Assembly (NCBI GenBank): GCA_964020055.1
Contig: OZ026533.1
Location: 868,001 to 932,000, forward strand
DNA length: 64,000 bases
Direction of reading: 5' to 3'
From: G964020055 sp964020055
GTDB taxonomy: Bacteria > Pseudomonadota > Alphaproteobacteria > WRAU01 > Hepatincolaceae
Of this stretch, positions 35,639 to 43,838 are shown piece after piece. The position numbers and the translations under genes are program-made. Position 1 is the stretch's first letter; each line of letters starts with the position of its first letter. The notes below the pieces were generated by a model. It was not told where the DNA came from and did no database searches. It worked only from the letters and a program-made list of their open reading frames with translations.

Positions 35639-35746
35639 ATATTTATTTTATTTATAAAAAAATTAGTAAAAAAATGTTTTGTGAATTTTCTACCTTGGGT
35701 GGTTTATTAATATATAATAAAACTGAAAGTTGCTACAATTAAATAT

Positions 35747-35762
35747 TGTTCTACGTGAAACA
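35747..35762. promoter_or_regulatory. parS-like site 2 (two mismatches)
   Basis: TGTTCTACGTGAAACA differs from the parS consensus at two positions. It is the exact reverse complement of the third site at 42370. It lies in the gap between the end of hslU and the comM leader. Confidence 0.75.
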
Positions 35763-35764
35763 TT

Positions 35765-37057
35765 TTATATTATATATTTTGATAAATCAATATTTGTGGT
35801 GAACTCTCCTACTTTCGATTTTACATAATCCCTATTTATAACAAATTTCTTTTCTTTTAAATCTGGTGCTATAAAGTTTATTTCCTCTAAAACTTTTTCC
35901 ATTACTGTATGAAGTCTTCTTGCTCCTATATTTTCAATGGTATTGTTAAAATGCACTACCATTTCTGTTATTTCGTCTATTGCTTCATCTTCAATAATTA
36001 ATTCTATTCCTTCTGCTTTTAACATCTCTTTTGTTTGAATTATCAAATTAAACTGTGGTTCTGTCAAAATTCTTTTAAAATCTTCTTTAGTCAAAGAATG
36101 TAATTCTACTCTTATCGGAAATCTACCTTGCAATTCTGGAAGTAAATCTGACGGTTTACTCAAATGAAAAGCTCCACTTGCTATAAATAATATATGATCT
36201 GTTTTAACAGGTCCATATTTTGTATTGACTGTAGTACCTTCTACTAATGGTAATAAATCTCTTTGAACCCCTTCCCTACTTACATTACCTTGTCTATTTT
36301 CAGAATTGGAAGTTATTTTATCTATTTCATCTATAAATACTATTCCATTGTTCTCTAGTAAAGCTAATGCTTCTTCTATTATTTCATCTTTATCAAGCAA
36401 TTTATCACTTTCTTCATCGGTTAATGCTTTAATTGCTCCTGGTATTTTTAATTTTCTTGTTTTAGTTTTTTCTTTCCCTAAAACTGAATCTAAACTAATC
36501 ATACCAATTGCACCTTGCATACCTGGTATATCAAACCCTGAGGTTGCTGGTTTATCTCTTAAAGTGATTTCTATTTCTGTATCTTGTAGCTCACCTGAGT
36601 TTAATTTCTTTCGAAAAATATTTTTTGTTTCTTCAGAAGATTTTTCACCCGCAATAATATTTATAATTTTATTGATAGCTTGCTTCTCTGCTTCTACTAT
36701 TATTGATTTCTTTTTTTCCTGCTTGTACATATTAATTGCAGATTCTGCTAAATCACGAATAATTTGTTCAACATCTCTACCTACATAACCAATTTCTGTA
36801 AATTTAGTTGCTTCTACTTTGATAAAAGGAGAATTATCTAACTTGGCTAACCTTCTTGCTATTTCAGTTTTCCCAACTCCTGTAGAACCAATCATTAGTA
36901 TATTTTTAGGCATAATTTCTTGCTGAATATCATCTGGCAGTTGCTTTCTACGCCATCTATTTCTTAAAGCGATTGATACTAATTTTTTTGCATTTTCTTG
37001 GCCAATTATATTTTTATCTAATTCTGATACTATCTCTTTAGGAGTAAAATTTTTCAT
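35765..37057 (-). CDS. hslU: ATP-dependent protease ATPase subunit HslU
   Basis: HslU unfolds proteins and feeds them to the HslV peptidase. The 430-residue protein has Walker A GSTGVGKTEIARRLA, Walker B NGIVFIDEIDKI, the Sensor-1 region LFIASGAFHLSKPSDL and the C-terminal tail that docks into HslV (DLSKYII). It follows hslV by 24 bp on the same strand; AAAGGG lies upstream of the ATG. Confidence 0.97.
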   Translation of the reverse strand: MKNFTPKEIVSELDKNIIGQENAKKLVSIALRNRWRRKQLPDDIQQEIMPKNILMIGSTGVGKTEIARRLAKLDNSPFIKVEATKFTEIGYVGRDVEQIIRDLAESAINMYKQEKKKSIIVEAEKQAINKIINIIAGEKSSEETKNIFRKKLNSGELQDTEIEITLRDKPATSGFDIPGMQGAIGMISLDSVLGKEKTKTRKLKIPGAIKALTDEESDKLLDKDEIIEEALALLENNGIVFIDEIDKITSNSENRQGNVSREGVQRDLLPLVEGTTVNTKYGPVKTDHILFIASGAFHLSKPSDLLPELQGRFPIRVELHSLTKEDFKRILTEPQFNLIIQTKEMLKAEGIELIIEDEAIDEITEMVVHFNNTIENIGARRLHTVMEKVLEEINFIAPDLKEKKFVINRDYVKSKVGEFTTNIDLSKYII

Positions 37058-37081
37058 AAGGTACCCTTTACTATCTGATTG

Positions 37082-37624
37082 TTATTTTGTTTTTTCTAAT
37101 TCTTTTATAACAACATTATGATTTGTATATATACATAAATCTGCAGCTATATTCAATGCTTTTTCAGCAATTTCTTTTGCTGTTAAGTCATTTTCATAAC
37201 TCAAAAAAGCTTTAGCTGCTGCTAATGCATAATTGCCACCTGAACCTATTGCTACACACTCATCGTCTGGTTCTAATACATCACCTGTACCTGTTAATAC
37301 ATACATATTATCTTTATTAGCTACTATTAGCATAGCTTCAAGTCGTCTTAAGTATTTATCTGTTCTCCAATCTTTTGCTAATTCTACACAGGCTCTTAAT
37401 AACTGTTCTGGGTATTTTTCTAATCTGTTTTCTAATCTTTCAAATAAAGTAAATGCATCTGCAGTGGAACCTGCAAAACCAGATATAACTTTACCTCCGT
37501 TTAATTCTCTAACTTTTTTAGCATTTTTTTTCATAACAGCATGACCAAGTGTTACCTGTCCATCTCCTGCTATTACTGTCTTCCCATTCTTTTTTACGCC
37601 TATTATAGTAGTTGCATGCATCAT
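37082..37624 (-). CDS. hslV: ATP-dependent protease peptidase subunit HslV
   Basis: A proteasome-like Thr peptidase. The 180-residue protein begins MMHATTIIGVKKNGKTVIAG; the catalytic Thr should be the first Thr after Ala, exposed by removal of a short propeptide as in other alphaproteobacterial HslV. DGQVTLGHAVMKKNAKKVREL and GFAGSTADAFTLFERLE match the family. The ATG at 37624 has AAGGA seven bases upstream; an in-frame TTG at 37639 overlaps that site, so I exclude it. Confidence 0.96.
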   Translation of the reverse strand: MMHATTIIGVKKNGKTVIAGDGQVTLGHAVMKKNAKKVRELNGGKVISGFAGSTADAFTLFERLENRLEKYPEQLLRACVELAKDWRTDKYLRRLEAMLIVANKDNMYVLTGTGDVLEPDDECVAIGSGGNYALAAAKAFLSYENDLTAKEIAEKALNIAADLCIYTNHNVVIKELEKTK

Positions 37625-37757
37625 TTTGTATTCCTTCAATAATAAATAATATTATTATGTTACTTATATTTAAATAATCAATTTTTGATTGTTCATATAC
37701 ACATCATATAGTATCATTTTTTATATTTACCAGACTAAAAACTCTAGAGGCATTAAA

Positions 37758-38087
37758 ATGTACGATAAAGATAATATTTTTTTTAAAATTATTAATAAAC
37801 AAATCCCTTGCAAGAGTATTTTCGAAAATGAATTTGTTTTATCTTTTCATGATATTAATCCTAAAGCAGACATACATGCTCTTGTTATTCCTAAAAAACC
37901 ATATATTGATATATTAGATTTTACAGAAAATGCATCTTTTGAAGAAATAAAAGGTTTTTTTGATGGAGTGAAACAAGCAGTTAAAATTTTAGATATTGAA
38001 GATGGTTTTAAGTGCTTAGTAAATACTAAAGAGAAGGGTGGACAAGAAGTTTTTCATTTCCACATGCATATTTTAAGGAATAAATAG
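37758..38087 (+). CDS. HIT family (histidine triad) protein
   Basis: A 109-residue HINT-like nucleotide hydrolase with the histidine triad HFHMHIL near the end and the N-terminal pattern DNIFFKIINKQIPC...FHDINPKADIHALVIPKKP. These proteins hydrolyse aminoacyl- or AMP-linked substrates. AGAGG lies seven bases before ATG 37758; the in-frame ATG at 37689 would add 23 residues not seen in the family. Confidence 0.93.
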   Translation: MYDKDNIFFKIINKQIPCKSIFENEFVLSFHDINPKADIHALVIPKKPYIDILDFTENASFEEIKGFFDGVKQAVKILDIEDGFKCLVNTKEKGGQEVFHFHMHILRNK

Positions 38088-38113
38088 CATTACTTATTTT
38101 AAAAGGTGTTTTG

Positions 38114-38698
38114 TTATTTTTTATTAATTAATGATATAACTTCATTAAATCTATCATTAGAATTATCAAATTTTAATGATATGTAATTGTGTTTGAAATG
38201 TGTATCGAAAAATTGTAAAAACTCTTGCCATATATCATTTCTAGAACTTTCAGACATTCTATTTACTTCATCTGCAAAACTATTAAAAGGTGGAACTAAA
38301 ATGTTTTGTATTTTATTTGATGACTTTATTGTTTCATCAAACATTGCTTGTAAGGTTTCTTTTTGTTTTTTGCTAAGATTATGAAATTTTGCAAAATAAT
38401 AAGAGTATATGTACGTATCTATGAATGATCTATCTAGTATAACCAAATCATAATCCGACCTAGCAAAATAATAATCTATAGTTTTTTTATACAGATCAAA
38501 CGCTATTTTCTGTGAAAACAGTATTTCATCAAAATCTTTTCCTTTACCATTTAATGCAAAGCCAACATTAAATAACCCTGTATTGAACTCATAAAAAATT
38601 TTGACATCATTTTTATTTTTATAGAAATCAGTTAATTTATTTATTAATGTAGTTTTTCCTACTCCATGAGAACCTGATAAAGCAAATATTTTTGACAT
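38114..38698 (-). CDS. P-loop ATP/GTP-binding protein (AAA_28-like)
   Basis: A 194-residue protein with Walker A GSHGVGKTT at about 8-16 and LVILDRSFIDTYIYSYYF, a DR-containing motif like those of small nucleoside kinases and NadR-type kinases. The substrate is unknown. It stands alone on the minus strand between the HIT gene and rsmD. Calling it a kinase is inference. Confidence 0.7.
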   Translation of the reverse strand: MSKIFALSGSHGVGKTTLINKLTDFYKNKNDVKIFYEFNTGLFNVGFALNGKGKDFDEILFSQKIAFDLYKKTIDYYFARSDYDLVILDRSFIDTYIYSYYFAKFHNLSKKQKETLQAMFDETIKSSNKIQNILVPPFNSFADEVNRMSESSRNDIWQEFLQFFDTHFKHNYISLKFDNSNDRFNEVISLINKK

Positions 38699-38780
38699 AA
38701 AATTCCAAATTTAGTTTTTTAGCACATTCTAAAATTATACATTAAACATACTTAATTTTGTATCTAAAAAGTAAAGATAT

Positions 38781-39329
38781 TCAAAGAGTTGTACATATAT
38801 AATGAATATTATTTCCAACTTTTAAGGTATCTATTAACTTTATAAAGTCAAAATTGTAATTGACTATATTACTTTCAATAATAAAATAACAACTATTTGA
38901 TAGTATATTTTGTTTTAAAATGTTTATTAAGGTTGCATCTATCAAATTTGATGAATAGGGGGGATCTAAAAATATTAGATCAAATTTTTTTTCGATATTT
39001 GTAAAAGTTAACTTTGTTATATCCTCTAGAATAACCTTACTAAATGGTTCTGCTTTGATTAATGTGATATTTTTTTTTATCACAGAAAGAGCTTCTTTAT
39101 TATTATCTATAAACCATGCTCGCTCACAGCCCCTAGATATACACTCTAATCCTAAAGAACCACTTCCTGAAAAACAATCTAGCACTACTGATGTTTCAAA
39201 ATTTATCTTATATCTATGTTTTAAAATATTGAAAAGTGTTTCTTTTAGCCTATCTGTGGTTGGTCTTGTAATATTTTTATTAGGTATTATTAATTTTTTA
39301 CCTTTATATTTACCTGATATAATTCTCAT
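38781..39329 (-). CDS. rsmD: 16S rRNA (guanine(966)-N2)-methyltransferase RsmD
   Basis: RsmD methylates G966 of 16S rRNA. The 182-residue protein has MRIISGKYKGKKL, RPTTDRLKETLFNIL, LDCFSGSGSLGLE and the catalytic LDPPYS. Its start overlaps the end of rluB by 4 bp, so the two form a translationally coupled pair. Confidence 0.95.
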   Translation of the reverse strand: MRIISGKYKGKKLIIPNKNITRPTTDRLKETLFNILKHRYKINFETSVVLDCFSGSGSLGLECISRGCERAWFIDNNKEALSVIKKNITLIKAEPFSKVILEDITKLTFTNIEKKFDLIFLDPPYSSNLIDATLINILKQNILSNSCYFIIESNIVNYNFDFIKLIDTLKVGNNIHYICTTL

Positions 39330-40054
39330 TTTTTTAAATATTTTGATATTTTTCTAATTTCAACTTCTATCAAATCACCAGGTTGCATACCTTCTAATGA
39401 ATATGGACCAAAATTTATTCTTATTAATCGACTAACTTTTAAATTAAAATAGTTACATATATTACGTATTTCTCTATTTTTACCTTCTGTTATTTTAAAC
39501 TCTAACCATTTATTGGATTTGCTTTTGTTTGGTAGTATGTTGGCTACTATTGGCTTATATGAAAAGCCATCAATAACCACGCCATTTGCAAGTTCATCTA
39601 ATTGATGCTGTGTTATGTCACCTGATACTCTAACTTTATATGTCTTTACAATACCTACATTGGGTGAAGATAACTTAGTACTTATATTGCTGTTATTAGT
39701 TAATAATAATAAACCTTCAGATTGTAAGTCTAACCTACCTATATATATCAATTTAGATAATTTAGGATATTCTTTTCTTATATAATCAAATATAGTATCT
39801 CTACCTTGTTCATCTTTATTTGTACATACTAAACCTTTTGGTTTATAAAAAGCATATATCTTTTCTATTTCTATAGAATTATTAATTTTAATATTATTAA
39901 TTTCTATCTTATCTTCATCTGAAACAAAATGTACAGGTGTATCAATAACCTTACCATTTATTTTTACTAAACGTTCTAATATTAATTTTTCTGCTTCTCT
40001 ACGAGAATATTTAGTAATTTGTGCTATTTTTTTAGCAATTCTTATATTGTTCAT
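39326..40054 (-). CDS. Pseudouridine synthase of the RsuA/RluB family
   Basis: A 242-residue enzyme with an N-terminal S4 RNA-binding domain (AKKIAQITKYSRREAEKLI), the catalytic motif GRLDLQSEGLLLLTNN with the conserved Asp, and GKNREIRNICNY. The target is most likely 23S rRNA U2605 (RluB), but the RsuA/RluB branches are hard to separate by eye. It overlaps rsmD by 4 bp at its end. Confidence 0.9.
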   Translation of the reverse strand: MNNIRIAKKIAQITKYSRREAEKLILERLVKINGKVIDTPVHFVSDEDKIEINNIKINNSIEIEKIYAFYKPKGLVCTNKDEQGRDTIFDYIRKEYPKLSKLIYIGRLDLQSEGLLLLTNNSNISTKLSSPNVGIVKTYKVRVSGDITQHQLDELANGVVIDGFSYKPIVANILPNKSKSNKWLEFKITEGKNREIRNICNYFNLKVSRLIRINFGPYSLEGMQPGDLIEVEIRKISKYLKK

Positions 40055-40129
40055 GTGAAACTAAAACCTAAAGCATATTTTATATGTTGTATAATAAATC
40101 AACACAACATTATACTACATCATGAGAAT

Positions 40130-40597
40130 ATGTTAAAACAACAGTTTAAGTATACTTATATGGACTTAGCCCTAGATGAAGCAAAAAAAGCTTTTTCTTT
40201 CAACGAAGTTCCTATAGGTGCCATTATTGTGAATAAGTCTGGAGATGTTATTGCACAAGCACACAACCTTACAAAATCATCTTGTATTACTACAAACCAT
40301 GCAGAAATATTAGCTATTAATCTTGCATGCAAACATATAAAAAATAACATACTTACAGATTGTAGTCTTTATGTTACAGCAGAGCCGTGCTTGATGTGCT
40401 TAGGCGCTATTTTACATAGCAGAATAAGAAGAATATACTATGGTTGTCCAGAACCTAAATTTGGAGCGATTGAAAGTAAATATAGTGTTTTTGAAAAAAT
40501 AAAAAACAAGCAAAAAAACTTTCCAGAAATATACGGTAATTTACAAGAAGAAGAATGCAAAAACCTTTTGCAAGAATTTTTTAAAAACCTTCGTTAA
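40130..40597 (+). CDS. tadA: tRNA-specific adenosine deaminase TadA
   Basis: TadA makes inosine at the wobble position of tRNA-Arg(ACG). The 155-residue protein has DLALDEAKKAFSFNEVPIGA, the zinc and proton-shuttle motif NHAEILAI (HAE), and TAEPCLMCLGAI (PCxxC). I place the start at ATG 40130; earlier in-frame codons overlap the divergent pseudouridine synthase gene and encode no conserved residues, while ATG 40160 would cut into the first helix. Confidence 0.95.
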   Translation: MLKQQFKYTYMDLALDEAKKAFSFNEVPIGAIIVNKSGDVIAQAHNLTKSSCITTNHAEILAINLACKHIKNNILTDCSLYVTAEPCLMCLGAILHSRIRRIYYGCPEPKFGAIESKYSVFEKIKNKQKNFPEIYGNLQEEECKNLLQEFFKNLR

Positions 40598-40635
40598 AAA
40601 TATAATAATAATTTCAAAATACTAAATCTTTAACT

Positions 40636-41568
40636 TTATATTTTTAAAATATTTTTTATATCATCAATATTTTTAAATTGTATTTTTAACTCTCCTTTAT
40701 TATATTTTTTCATTAATAAATTTATTTTGATATTAGGATTATTATTCCTATTGTTTTCGTACCAATCTAATAATGATTGGTCAATAGAATTGCTATGCAA
40801 AATATTTGTTTTATTTTTGTTTTTTGATGATTTTAATTGTGATTTTAAAAATGCTTCTAAATCTCGCACAGATAGTTTTTCTTTTACAACTTTTTCTGCT
40901 ATTTCTTCTGAATTTTCTAAACTCACTAAAATTTTAGCATGCCCCATTGTTATCAAAGCATCTGATAAATAATTTAATATTTTTTCTGGTAAATTTAAAA
41001 TACGTAAACTATTTGTAATATAGCTTCTGCTTTTTCCTAATGATTCAGCAATTGTTATATGTGTGTAGTTATAAGTATCTATTAATTGTTTGTAAGCTAA
41101 AGCTTCTTCTAATGGATTAAGATTTTCACGTTGTAAGTTTTCAATTAGCCCAACTTCCATTGCTTTTTTATCTGACATTGTACTTACTAAAGCTGGAACC
41201 TCTATTAAACCACTTAATTTTGCAGCTCTACATCTGCGTTCTCCAGCTATAATCTCATAACTTTCTTCACCTAGTTTTCTCAAAATAACTGGTTGTAATA
41301 TTCCATGTTCTTTTATAGAATAAGCTAATTCTTCCAATTCTATATCGTCAAATGTTTTTCTAGCTTGAAAACGACTTGGTACACAAAACGCAAGATTTAT
41401 CATTTCAACGTATTTTTCAAATGTTTTATTCTCACTACCTGTATTATCACCTGCTAACAATGCAGAAATACCTTTACCTAAAGCAGCTGTTTTTTTATGT
41501 TTTATATTATTAGAAAAATTAGATAAATCTATATTTGTTGTTTTATTTTTCATATTTTTTATTTTCAT
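40636..41568 (-). CDS. parB: Chromosome-partitioning protein ParB
   Basis: ParB is a CTP-dependent clamp that loads at parS and spreads along DNA. The 310-residue protein has the start GKGISALLAG, the CTP-binding box GERRCRAAKLSG, LIENLQRENLNPLEEA, the helix-turn-helix AESLGKSRSYITNSLRIL and a C-terminal dimerisation domain. Its start overlaps the end of parA by 26 bp. Three parS-like sites lie within 8 kb. Confidence 0.97.
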   Translation of the reverse strand: MKIKNMKNKTTNIDLSNFSNNIKHKKTAALGKGISALLAGDNTGSENKTFEKYVEMINLAFCVPSRFQARKTFDDIELEELAYSIKEHGILQPVILRKLGEESYEIIAGERRCRAAKLSGLIEVPALVSTMSDKKAMEVGLIENLQRENLNPLEEALAYKQLIDTYNYTHITIAESLGKSRSYITNSLRILNLPEKILNYLSDALITMGHAKILVSLENSEEIAEKVVKEKLSVRDLEAFLKSQLKSSKNKNKTNILHSNSIDQSLLDWYENNRNNNPNIKINLLMKKYNKGELKIQFKNIDDIKNILKI

Positions 41569-42334
41569 CTTGAATTATTATTTCTGTTGCTAAATCTATA
41601 TAAGATTTAGAACCTACACAATTAGGATCATAAACTATAACAGGATATCCGTGAGAAGGGGCTTCTGAAATTTTTACATTTCTTGGAATAACTGTTTTAT
41701 ATACTAATGAACCATAATATTCCCTTACATCTTTGTCTATCAATTTAGATAAATTATTACGTACATCATACATAGTTAAAACTATACCTTTAACTTTCAA
41801 GGTTTTATTATAAGAAGCATTGATTTTTTGTATAGTTTTCATTAAATGACTTAGACCTTCTAAAGCAAAATATTCACATTGTAAGGGAATAACAACCTCT
41901 TGAGCGGCAACCAAAGCATTTACAGTTAAAATTCCAAGAGAAGGTGGACAATCTATAATTACATAATCATATAAACCTTTAGTCTTATTTAATGCATTAT
42001 ATAGGTATAAGTGTTTTTTTTCTATAGTAGCTAATTCTATTTCTATACCTGCTAAATCCATAGTAGCAGGTATTATTGATAAATTAGGAATTACAGTTTC
42101 TATAACCGAATCTTCTAACGTGCAATTATCTATTAGTAAGTCATATATTGTTTGTTTTATTTCACTTTCTGCACCAATACCACTTGTAGAATTACTTTGA
42201 GGATCTAAATCTACTATTAATACTTTTTTTTTCAGAGCACATAAAGCAGTGGCTAAATTCATTGTAGTAGTAGTTTTTCCAACTCCTCCTTTTTGATTGA
42301 CTATTGCCATAATTTTGGTGTTAATAATAGCCAT
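41543..42334 (-). CDS. parA: Chromosome-partitioning ATPase ParA
   Basis: A Walker-type ATPase that moves ParB-parS complexes over the nucleoid. The 263-residue protein has the deviant Walker A NQKGGVGKTTT, VLIVDLDPQSNST, Walker B DYVIIDCPPSLG and LQCEYFALEGL. AAGGA precedes the ATG at 42334. A parS-like site lies 36 bp upstream, between parA and rsmG, so ParB may autoregulate the operon. Confidence 0.97.
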   Translation of the reverse strand: MAIINTKIMAIVNQKGGVGKTTTTMNLATALCALKKKVLIVDLDPQSNSTSGIGAESEIKQTIYDLLIDNCTLEDSVIETVIPNLSIIPATMDLAGIEIELATIEKKHLYLYNALNKTKGLYDYVIIDCPPSLGILTVNALVAAQEVVIPLQCEYFALEGLSHLMKTIQKINASYNKTLKVKGIVLTMYDVRNNLSKLIDKDVREYYGSLVYKTVIPRNVKISEAPSHGYPVIVYDPNCVGSKSYIDLATEIIIQDENKKYEK

Positions 42335-42369
42335 TACTTCCTTAATAAATCTTTGTTAAAAAATTTTAA

Positions 42370-42385
42370 TGTTTCACGTAGAACA
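42370..42385. promoter_or_regulatory. parS-like site 3, upstream of parA
   Basis: TGTTTCACGTAGAACA, two mismatches from the parS consensus and the exact reverse complement of site 2. It lies between rsmG and parA. Confidence 0.75.
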
Positions 42386-42431
42386 TTGATATATAAAATA
42401 GGATAATGTAATATATCGTATAACTCAATTA

Positions 42432-43079
42432 CTATTTTTTTGTTTTACTATAGTTTTTATCAAATTTTATTTTTATAATTTTAGATTCTTCATTAGTTAT
42501 ACTCTGTATCAATGTGATTTTATCTTCTAAATTTTTATGTTTTTTTAATAAATTAGTTAGTTCTTCTTGGTAAGTTTTTCCTTTTAGAAATAAACCAACA
42601 CCATTATTATTTAATAATTCTTTTGAATAATCATATAATTTATCTAACTTACATAAAGCCCTAGATAAAATAATATTAAACTTTTCTTGTTTAAGTATTA
42701 AGTCTTCTATTCTTATATTTAATATTTCTACATTATCTAATTGTATTTCTTTTTTAACTTTATCTAGAAATTTAGTTTTTTTACCGTTACTTTCTATTAG
42801 AAAATAATTGTTTTTTTTATTCAAAATTGCTAATACAACACCTGGCAAACCAGCACCTGTTCCTAAATCTGCTATTTTTAAAGATGCTTTTTCTTTATTG
42901 CTGTTTATTAAGGGATGTAATTGTGCTGAATCTATTATATGTCTTTCCCAAATATTGTTCACGGTGTTGTTGCTGATTAAATTAGTTTCTTTCTGATGAT
43001 CTATTAACATTTCCTGATAATTTTTAATTTTAGTTTCTTCTTCGTTATTCAATATAAAATTAAGCATCATTTTTCCCAT
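42432..43079 (-). CDS. rsmG: 16S rRNA (guanine(527)-N7)-methyltransferase RsmG
   Basis: RsmG (GidB) makes m7G527 in 16S rRNA. The 215-residue protein has NLISNNTVNNIWERHIIDSAQ, KIADLGTGAGLPGVVLAI, FLIESNGKKTKFLDKV and ILSRALCKLDKL. It belongs to the conserved mnmG-rsmG-parA-parB order, but here two unknown genes have been inserted between mnmG and rsmG. Confidence 0.95.
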   Translation of the reverse strand: MGKMMLNFILNNEEETKIKNYQEMLIDHQKETNLISNNTVNNIWERHIIDSAQLHPLINSNKEKASLKIADLGTGAGLPGVVLAILNKKNNYFLIESNGKKTKFLDKVKKEIQLDNVEILNIRIEDLILKQEKFNIILSRALCKLDKLYDYSKELLNNNGVGLFLKGKTYQEELTNLLKKHKNLEDKITLIQSITNEESKIIKIKFDKNYSKTKK

Positions 43080-43154
43080 ATTGTATTATTCAATATTTAT
43101 TTTTATAAAGGTATTCAATAGTATATAATATATAATATCTTAGATTAAACTAAA

Positions 43155-43823
43155 ATGGTGTATTTTATAATGAAGAATGTAGAACTTGATGTTAATGAAG
43201 CAAATATAGATAAACTATATCATGATGATAATAAAAATAAAGATATAGAATTAGAAGCATATAGGAAATTTCTTTCAAAAAAATATCATCCAATGATAGT
43301 TGATTCATTGCATGATAGATTTATAAAAATATTAAAGAGTTTACCAAATTTCGATGTTGATGTTTTTTTTAAAATTTATGAACATGATTTTACACCTTTA
43401 AAACAATACAAATATGAAAAAACAAAAAGATTTTCTATTATTACTTCTTTAGTAATAATAATAGGAGCTATTTTTACAGCTATAGATTATTTTTCAACTT
43501 TGTATATGGCAAAATTTTCTATTCATCCTACTTTATTATTTCATATGTTTTTAGTTCTTTTATTTAGTATTTCTTCTATTTATGCTGCTTCTATAGTTAT
43601 TGAAGCAAGAAATACAATTCAATCACAAAATACTATGATACACACAAATACCTTAGTTGCTGAAGAAGTATTAAAAAGAATCAAAACTAATCAACTAGGT
43701 AGACTTGCTGTATATAAAAAATTAGCAGGAGCACTTCATTCTTATAGTGTAGATAATTTCAATGAAACTTTTGATGAATACGACAAGCACATTAGTGCCA
43801 AAAATAATAAAAATAAAAAATAA
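43155..43823 (+). CDS. Hypothetical membrane protein
   Basis: A 222-residue protein I do not recognise. Residues 1-95 are charged and soluble; two hydrophobic helices follow (about 98-118 and 127-150), then a helical C-terminal part (KLAGALHSYSVDNFNETFDEYD) and a basic tail. The likely topology puts both ends in the cytoplasm. An internal ATG at 43170 is an equally good start. It lies between rsmG and mnmG on the opposite strand, in a place where this conserved block normally has no gene. Confidence 0.65.
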   Translation: MVYFIMKNVELDVNEANIDKLYHDDNKNKDIELEAYRKFLSKKYHPMIVDSLHDRFIKILKSLPNFDVDVFFKIYEHDFTPLKQYKYEKTKRFSIITSLVIIIGAIFTAIDYFSTLYMAKFSIHPTLLFHMFLVLLFSISSIYAASIVIEARNTIQSQNTMIHTNTLVAEEVLKRIKTNQLGRLAVYKKLAGALHSYSVDNFNETFDEYDKHISAKNNKNKK

Positions 43824-43838
43824 AATTTTTATTTAAAA

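Noticed and set aside
36306..36788. 160-codon plus-strand frame opposite hslU
   Set aside because: Ser/Ile-rich antisense of a conserved gene; no supporting start site.
42952..42967. TGTTCACGG sequence in rsmG as a fourth parS
   Set aside because: Lacks the CACGTG-type core and the palindrome; too many mismatches.
43818..43834. 8-bp AT-only inverted repeat between two convergent genes
   Set aside because: All A and T; expected by chance at this composition and too weak for a terminator call.
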